40,478 nt of DNA from positions 1-40,478 of the forward strand of contig DYKD01000025.1 in the NCBI GenBank assembly GCA_020722765.1, written 5' to 3'. The translations under genes and the position numbers were made by a program. Positions within the stretch are counted from its first letter, which is position 1; each line of letters opens with the position of its first letter. Source of the DNA: Brevinema andersonii. GTDB taxonomy: Bacteria > Spirochaetota > DYKD01. Of the stretch, positions 8,880 to 14,958 are shown piece by piece. The notes beneath the pieces were generated by a model. The model was given only the letters and a program-made list of their open reading frames with translations, had not been told where the DNA came from and did no database searches.

Positions 8880-9076
8880 TGAGTACGCCAAGCAAAGCTG
8901 CTATAATCGAATTGGTTTTATAAGAATAAAGCTTCAGAAAAGATGTCGATGTTAGGGCAGGGGACTGGTGCCAGACCAAGTAAGCGTTTATGGTTTTAAT
9001 TCATAGTTCGTAGTGATGTTTTCCTATCAGCCTCAAATTTAGTGTTGCTTTCTCTGAAAAAAAACTAAAACTAAAA

Positions 9077-9118
9077 ACTACGAACTACGAACTACGAACT
9101 ATGAACTATGAACTATGA
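9077..9118 (+). repeat. heptamer tandem repeat, 6 units
   Basis: (ACTACGA)x3 (ACTATGA)x3; perfect 15-nt inverted arm TTCATAGTTCGTAGT at 9000-9014. Confidence 0.95.
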
Positions 9119-9130
9119 ACTTCTTCAGGC

Positions 9131-9159
9131 TTGAAAACGACGCAGATCTATGGTATATT
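9131..9159 (+). promoter_or_regulatory. predicted promoter inside repeat copy B
   Basis: TTGAAA - 17 bp - TATATT. Confidence 0.6.
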
Positions 9160-9291
9160 GTGACCAAGAGGAACATGATGGATCTTAGCAGAACTTTTTG
9201 TGGTGGTAGGTGGAGCGATCGGTTCACAGAAGGAGAGATTTGGGATAATTTTTCAGGCAGATTGGGAAAAGCGAATTCCTAGAGTATAATT

Positions 9292-9612
9292 TCAATTCCC
9301 TATTTCTACTCCTGTTTCCTTGATTTCACGAAGCAATCCGAAACTCGGACTATCAGCCATATCTTTTTCTGTATAGAAAACAGGTTCAAAACGGCAATCT
9401 GTGCGTATAATGGCATACGATGTTTCTCTCAATACAGTTGTGGGATCAATCTCGTCAGGAAGCACCAGACAGATGTCTATGTCGCTCCCTTGATGTTGAT
9501 TCCCTTTTGCATAAGAACCATAGAGAATAGCCCTTGAAACTGGAATGCTTTTACTAAGTTCAATTTTGAGCGCTTTTACTTTTTCAATGATGCTTACATC
9601 GATTTTAGCCAT
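9292..9612 (-). CDS. MNT-family minimal nucleotidyltransferase (antitoxin of HEPN/MNT pair)
   Basis: ILYGSYAKGNQHQGSDIDICLVL = GSx10DxD nucleotidyltransferase motif. Confidence 0.9.
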   Translation of the reverse strand: MAKIDVSIIEKVKALKIELSKSIPVSRAILYGSYAKGNQHQGSDIDICLVLPDEIDPTTVLRETSYAIIRTDCRFEPVFYTEKDMADSPSFGLLREIKETGVEIGN

Positions 9613-9980
9613 TCAATTAACTCCTTTCCGAGAGGAAGCTGTTCCGAAGCGAATTCCTTTGTGCACATAGATTTGAAGCTATTCTTATAATCATCATAAC
9701 GTGCTGAAATCTGGAACGTGGAAATTCTCGCAAAAATAGCCAGCTTATCTTCGGGAATTGTCAGTTGTTGAATTCCCTTTATCAACAACTGGAGATTATG
9801 ACCAAAAGGGGGTTCGGTACATGCAAATTTGACATGGATTGCTTTTATCAGTTGTTCAATTGTCAAATGTAAAAAGAACATAGCGTGAACATATTGACCT
9901 TTTTCATACAAAGTTTCAGTCGTTTTTAAAGAGTCTTCGTGCAATTGAAGCCAATGTTGTTGAATATTATTTATGTCCAT
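9594..9980 (-). CDS. HEPN-domain protein (toxin of HEPN/MNT pair)
   Basis: AMFFLHLTIEQLIKAIHVKF...GHNLQLLIK...ISARYDDYK; overlaps the MNT start by 19 bp. Confidence 0.88.
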   Translation of the reverse strand: MDINNIQQHWLQLHEDSLKTTETLYEKGQYVHAMFFLHLTIEQLIKAIHVKFACTEPPFGHNLQLLIKGIQQLTIPEDKLAIFARISTFQISARYDDYKNSFKSMCTKEFASEQLPLGKELIEWLKSM

Positions 9981-9986
9981 TTTTTT

Positions 9987-10015
9987 ATAATAACGAAAGA
10001 ATACTGTTTTGTCAA
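9987..10015 (-). promoter_or_regulatory. predicted promoter of HEPN/MNT
   Basis: Minus strand TTGACA - 17 bp - TATTAT, only 6 nt before the HEPN ATG. Confidence 0.6.
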
Positions 10016-10049
10016 ATTAACACCATTTAAAACACGAAAGAGTTCATTT

Positions 10050-10164
10050 ATAGAACACTGTGGCGAGCATATGTGGCGCTTTGAAGCCATGTCGACACGC
10101 GACATGCGACGTTGCGGAGATCCTGACGAGGTGATGTCGCGTTAGTGTCGACCAGGTGTTCCAT
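10050..10164. repeat. large imperfect palindrome / structured element
   Basis: Arms ATAGAACACTGTGG..CCAGGTGTTCCAT and GTCGACACGCGACAT..ATGTCGCGttaGTGTCGAC. Confidence 0.7.
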
Positions 10165-10236
10165 GTAGATCCACTGGTCTGTCTAAAGCGTGGTACATTG
10201 ATAGTTGTAAAGGGTATTTATAAGAATAAGGCTTCC

Positions 10237-10303
10237 GCCGTGACCGCAATACTTCTTTCAGTTTGCTGAAACATCAAACTGAAAGGTAATTGTTGGTCAC
10301 GGC
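10237..10303. repeat. 67-bp hairpin inserted within copy D
   Basis: GCCGTGACC...TTTCAGTTTG-ctgaaacat-CAAACTGAAA...GGTCACGGC; absent from copies A and B at the aligned position. Confidence 0.85.
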
Positions 10304-10486
10304 ACAGGCGAAATGATGTCGATGTTGGGGCAGGGGACAGAAGCCGAGCCTCCGAGGCAAATGGCTTCGTAAAAAGTATTTTCATTTAATCAATAACTTC
10401 CGTAAAAAATATTAGATTCAATGGGTTTAGTCTGTATTGAACCAGTAAAATGTCATAGAAAACATGCAAAAATGGCAGGGTGAAGT

Positions 10487-10515
10487 TTGACTCTTCAAGC
10501 AATCCGAGGTATATT
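10487..10515 (+). promoter_or_regulatory. predicted promoter inside repeat copy D
   Basis: TTGACT - 17 bp - TATATT. Confidence 0.65.
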
Positions 10516-10533
10516 AGAGTACGAGGATACATA

Positions 10534-10647
10534 ATGTCCATTAGCGAACTTTTTGGGTTAGTAGGTGGAGAGATTGATCCACAGGAGGAATGGTTTGTGA
10601 TGATTTTTCAGTCGGATTTGGAAAAGCGAATTCCTATTATGTCATGA
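10534..10647 (+). CDS. 37-aa leader-type small ORF
   Basis: GAGGA then ATG: MSISELFGLVGGEIDPQEEWFVMIFQSDLEKRIPIMS; TGA overlaps the next ATG (ATGA); same reading frame recognisable in copies A-C. Confidence 0.5.
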   Translation: MSISELFGLVGGEIDPQEEWFVMIFQSDLEKRIPIMS

Positions 10648-11123
10648 AGATAGGTTCAGCCATAATCCCAGCGGTCTTTGTCCTCATTGTCCTCGTAAGC
10701 ATGCCTTTGCTCTCCATCAATCAAAGGTTGAAAGCCCTGAACGGCACAGGCATCATTGAATTTGAACTGCTCTTCTCCACGGATAAATGCAATATCGTCA
10801 TGGATTCCTGGGGAGATAATGGGAGAGCCCTTGTCCAAAGGTCTATTTTTTGGGATTATCCTTACTTGGCATTGTATACCATCCTCCTGGTGCTGGTCGC
10901 GTCGCGTTTTTCCTGCAAAGTCGCCACTCTCCCATCGCTTCTCACTGGTTCCGCGGATATCCTTGAAAATATCCTGATGACTCACTGCATCCAAAAAAAG
11001 CTCCCGAGACTCACCCCGGTTTTCAGTTCTGTGGCAGCGGTTAAATTCGCGCTTCTGACCTTGACTATTGTCCTTATTCTCCGGTGTGTGGCTGCAAAAT
11101 CAAAAAAAGGCAACACCGTATGA
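10644..11123 (+). CDS. predicted integral membrane protein
   Basis: MKIGSAIIPAVFVLIVLVSMPLLSIN...YLALYTILLVLVASRF...AAVKFALLTLTIVLILRC hydrophobic segments. Confidence 0.65.
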   Translation: MKIGSAIIPAVFVLIVLVSMPLLSINQRLKALNGTGIIEFELLFSTDKCNIVMDSWGDNGRALVQRSIFWDYPYLALYTILLVLVASRFSCKVATLPSLLTGSADILENILMTHCIQKKLPRLTPVFSSVAAVKFALLTLTIVLILRCVAAKSKKGNTV

Positions 11124-12623
11124 GGCTTATCCAAGTTCCCCAGTTTAGCCTGCTTTGGTTGAGTTCGGCAACTCTCTTTCTTGGTCTAGCATTGGCCCTA
11201 TACTTCCATAACAGGAAGAGTCCCCAGAATATCCTCTTCAGCATCTATCTGACTCTTGTCTTCATCTTCACATTGCTCGGATTCTTCACTCTTGTTCTCG
11301 GTTTCCCTGCGCCGATTATGGTCTCTCTGCAAATGATCAACAACTGTTTCCTAGGGATTGTCTTTGTCTTCTTCACGAGGACATTCATAGAAGAAACACG
11401 CAAGCCCAATCCCGTGGAACTTCTCTGGTTTGTTCCAGCCTTATATTTTATCATCTATGGCTTGATTCGGACATTTATCCCCGGATTCGTAGAACAGGCA
11501 AAACTCGACATCACGGTTGTGGATTTCAAGCTCGTTAGGAAGATTGACATCCATTATTACATTTACACGGCCTTTCTTTTTTACTCTCATCTAATGGGTT
11601 TTATCACGCTTTTCAAAGCCCATCGGGCGGCGGTCTCTCCTGATGAAAAATGGAGAATCCGGACAATTCTTATTGCCCTGCTTTTCGGAGTAGTCCTTGT
11701 TCTCATATTCAATAATCTTTTCACCATCCTCGGGATTCCTGTACAAGGGGATTATACATTCTTCGTCATTCTTATTACACTGACAGTCATCAGCATTTCT
11801 CTCATGCGGCACGGAGCATGGAGGATGGAGAAACTTTTTGATATCATAAGGGACAGGGAGAAAAAACTCACAGAACGGAGCAACATCATCGAGTCCGAAC
11901 TTGACATGGCCCGACTCATTCAAAAAAACCTCATACCTTTGAAACCTCCCGAAGTTCCAGGCTTTTCCATTTTCTGCCCATTATCTTCCTATGGATAAGA
12001 TCGGTGGGGATTATTATGACTTCCACACTACGCGTGACTCCCTTGGTATCCTCATTGCTGATGTGTCTGGTCATGGCATACCTGGAGCCTTCCTTGCCTC
12101 CATGACAAACATGGCGTTTAAACAAAATGTTGAAAAGTCCCAGAATTGCACAGAATTGATGAGTGCACTTGATCGGATCCTGTCAGCCAAAAGTGTCAAG
12201 TCGATGTTTGTTACTGCCACATATTTGCATCTCAATCTTTCAGATATGAAATTCGAATGCTGTAACCGTGGCCATTGCAGACCATTGCTTCATCGAAGGC
12301 AGACTGGTTTGGTCCATGAGATTGGCAAGAAAGGACCGCCTCTTGGAATTGGCATGGACTCTTTCGGGGAGGGGACGCTTGAAAATCAGGGAGAGGAGTT
12401 GCTGTCTGGAGACCGGTTCATCCTTTTCACTGACGGGATTGTTGAAGCGATCAGCCCGGACAAGGAAGAATTTGGGGAAGATCGATTGAGGGAAGTCATT
12501 GTTGAATCGTCCTTGTTGAATACTCATGATTTGCTCAATTCTATTGTGGATGCACATTCCAGTTTCATCAAGGGTATGGAACGGTGCGATGATATGACTC
12601 TGGTGATAATAGATGTGCTGTGA
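11120..12623 (+). pseudogene. membrane-anchored SpoIIE/PP2C-type phosphatase, frameshifted near 11980-11990
   Basis: N-terminal TM region (11120-11998), then IGGDYYDFHTTRDSLGILIADVSGHGIPGAFLASM (11991-12623) in the +1 frame; one extra nt near CCATTATCTTCCTATGGATAAG. Confidence 0.8.
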
Positions 12624-12778
12624 GTGGCTTTGATGTATGAGAGTTACCGCTATTGCCTTTTGCAGTCTGTGGCTTTTCTTCCCGAGGCTTCCCTGGAAGG
12701 GGACGGGTCGTTCTTTATGTGATTTTAATTCAACATAATTGAACACTTCGTTTGCTTCCTCTTTTTATTAACTTCTAA

Positions 12779-12807
12779 TTGACTTTTTTAAAAACCTGTA
12801 GTAATTT
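12779..12807 (+). promoter_or_regulatory. predicted promoter of leuB
   Basis: TTGACT - 17 bp - TAATTT upstream of AGGAG and ATG 12835. Confidence 0.5.
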
Positions 12808-12834
12808 ATCTGACCTTAATACAGGAGTTATATT

Positions 12835-13908
12835 ATGAAGTCGTACAATATTGCTGTCATGCCTGGTGATGGAACAGGTCCCGAAGTTATTAACGAGGGA
12901 ATCAAGGTCCTTGATGCTGTTTCTGCCAAACATGGTTTTAAACTTAACTATACGAATTTTGATTTTGGTGGTAACCGTTATCTAAAGACTGGTGAAACCC
13001 TTCCTGATAGTGCCATAGACGAATTACGCAAGTTTGATTCTATTTATCTTGGTGCCATTGGCCATCCTGATGTGAAGCCTGGTATCTTGGAAGTGGGCAT
13101 CCTGCTCAAAGCGCGTTTTGCCTTGGATCAGTATATCAACCTTCGGCCTGTTCGTCTTTATCCCAACGTGGAGACTCCTCTCAAGGACAAGGGTCCTGAA
13201 CACATCGATTTCGTTGTCATCCGTGAAAATACAGGTGGTATCTATACTAGCGTAGGTGGAACAACAGCAAAAGGGACTGCCCATGAAATTACCACACAGG
13301 TGATGACTTATGACCGTTTCACTGTTGATCGTTGTTTGCGTTATGCATTCGAACTGAAAAAGAGACGGAATGCCGCTAACCCAAAATATGCGGAAAAGCC
13401 CATCACCCTGGTTCATAAGCGGAATGTTTTGACCCATTGTGGTGATATGTGGTATCGGGCTTTTGAAGAGATGGGAGCTAAGGATTATCCTAACATTAAA
13501 CGCGATTATAATCATGTTGATGCAGCCAATATGTGGTTTGTGAAAAATCCTGAATGGTTCGATGTTGTTGTCACTGAAAATCTTTTTGGTGATATCATAA
13601 CAGATCTTGCAGCCATGATTCAAGGTGGATTGGGTGTTGCTGCTGGTGGAAATATTAATCCAGAAGGCGTTTCCATGTTTGAACCAATGGGTGGATCTGC
13701 GCCAAAATATACAGGCTTGAATGTTATTAATCCTATCGCTGCTATTGGGGCAGGGATGATGATGATCCAGACTTTGGGAGAAGTGAAAGCTGCAGCTGAT
13801 GTTGAAAAAGCGATGATGATTGCCATCAGCAAGATGAAGAGCCAGAGTGCTGGCAAGATGGGCATGGGGACTACAGATGTCGGTGATCTGGTAGCTAAGA
13901 ATATCTAG
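12835..13908 (+). CDS. leuB: 3-isopropylmalate dehydrogenase family protein
   Basis: [61 protein letters not shown] motifs; in a leu gene context. Confidence 0.88.
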   Translation: MKSYNIAVMPGDGTGPEVINEGIKVLDAVSAKHGFKLNYTNFDFGGNRYLKTGETLPDSAIDELRKFDSIYLGAIGHPDVKPGILEVGILLKARFALDQYINLRPVRLYPNVETPLKDKGPEHIDFVVIRENTGGIYTSVGGTTAKGTAHEITTQVMTYDRFTVDRCLRYAFELKKRRNAANPKYAEKPITLVHKRNVLTHCGDMWYRAFEEMGAKDYPNIKRDYNHVDAANMWFVKNPEWFDVVVTENLFGDIITDLAAMIQGGLGVAAGGNINPEGVSMFEPMGGSAPKYTGLNVINPIAAIGAGMMMIQTLGEVKAAADVEKAMMIAISKMKSQSAGKMGMGTTDVGDLVAKNI

Positions 13909-13938
13909 AAAAAAGAGTTTGATGATAGGAGAATTGAT

Positions 13939-14955
13939 ATGTCGAAGAAAGTGAATGTGGCAGTAGTGGGCGCAACGGGCGCTGTTGGTGAGGAGATGCT
14001 CCTGACCCTGAAAAAAAGAAATTTTCCCATTGACAATCTCTACCTCATGGCTTCTTCCCGTTCTGCTGGAAAAAAGATGATGTATGCTGGGAAAGAATAT
14101 GTCGTTGAAGAATTGAACGAGAAAGCTTTTGAAGGTAAGAATATCAAGATAGCTCTCTTCTCTGCGGGTGCAGACAGATCCAAACAGTTTGCCAAATATG
14201 CAGTCAATGCAGGAGCTGTAGTTATTGATAACAGTTCTGCATTTAGAATGGATCCTGAAATTCCTCTTGTCGTTCCTGAAGTGAATCCTCATGCCATAAA
14301 GAATCATAAAGGGATAATCGCTAATCCGAATTGCTCAACAATTATCATGGTTGTGGCTCTCCAACCTCTTCATAAAGTTTCACGCATCAAGAGAGTGATC
14401 GTGTCCACTTATCAGGCTGCATCGGGTGCAGGCGCACAAGCTATGACTGAGTGTAATGAACAGACCCGCTCAGTCCTTGATGGGAAACCTGTCAAGGTTG
14501 AAAAATTTGCACATCAGCTTGCGTTCAATCTGATTCCTCATATTGATGTCTTCCAGGATAATGCTTATACAAAGGAAGAGATGAAGATGGTTTATGAGAC
14601 GCGTAAGATCATGGAAGATGCAGAGATACAGGTTGCTCCCACTTGCATCCGTGTTCCTGTTAAGCGCGCTCATTCTGAATCCATCAACATCGAATTTGCT
14701 GGTAAAAAGATTTCACCGCAGGAAGCTCGGGAAATCCTTTCCAAAGCTCCTGGCGTGACTGTGCAGGATGACCCTTCAAAGAAAATCTATCCTATGCCTT
14801 GGTTCTCTTCTGGTGAAGATAATGTTTTTGTTGGACGTATCCGTGATGATATCTCCATCCCCAATGGCTTGGCAATGTGGGTTGTGGGAGATCAGATTCT
14901 CAAGGGTGCAGCTTTGAATGCTATCCAAATTGCAGAAAAAGTGATAGAGATGTAA
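13939..14955 (+). CDS. asd: aspartate-semialdehyde dehydrogenase
   Basis: VAVVGATGAVGEEML, NPNCSTIIMVVALQPLHK catalytic Cys motif. Confidence 0.93.
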   Translation: MSKKVNVAVVGATGAVGEEMLLTLKKRNFPIDNLYLMASSRSAGKKMMYAGKEYVVEELNEKAFEGKNIKIALFSAGADRSKQFAKYAVNAGAVVIDNSSAFRMDPEIPLVVPEVNPHAIKNHKGIIANPNCSTIIMVVALQPLHKVSRIKRVIVSTYQAASGAGAQAMTECNEQTRSVLDGKPVKVEKFAHQLAFNLIPHIDVFQDNAYTKEEMKMVYETRKIMEDAEIQVAPTCIRVPVKRAHSESINIEFAGKKISPQEAREILSKAPGVTVQDDPSKKIYPMPWFSSGEDNVFVGRIRDDISIPNGLAMWVVGDQILKGAALNAIQIAEKVIEM

Positions 14956-14958
14956 TCG

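Larger units (their letters stand above)
8932..9280. repeat. modular repeat copy B
   Basis: Near-identical to copy A apart from a few SNPs and heptamer copy number; ends GCGAATTCCT, 11 nt before the MNT stop. Confidence 0.95.
10222..10635. repeat. modular repeat copy D (diverged, with hairpin insertion)
   Basis: Shares AAGAATAAgGCTTC, GATGTCGATGTTgGGGCAGGGga, 17-bp-spaced promoter, leader ORF and the GAAAAGCGAATTCCT end with copies A/B. Confidence 0.8.

Noticed and set aside
9077-9118. Possible CRISPR array
   Set aside because: Units are 7 bp and directly adjacent with no spacers; no cas genes in the window.
10050-10303. Integron attC sites
   Set aside because: The palindromes lack convincing RYYYAAC/GTTRRRY core boxes and no integron integrase is encoded here; the cassette-like layout is therefore not assigned to integrons.
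13024-14307. 427-aa minus-strand ORF antisense to leuB and asd
   Set aside because: Lies opposite two clearly conserved genes, His/Cys/Ile-rich low-sense composition and no recognisable domain; an antisense shadow of codon bias.
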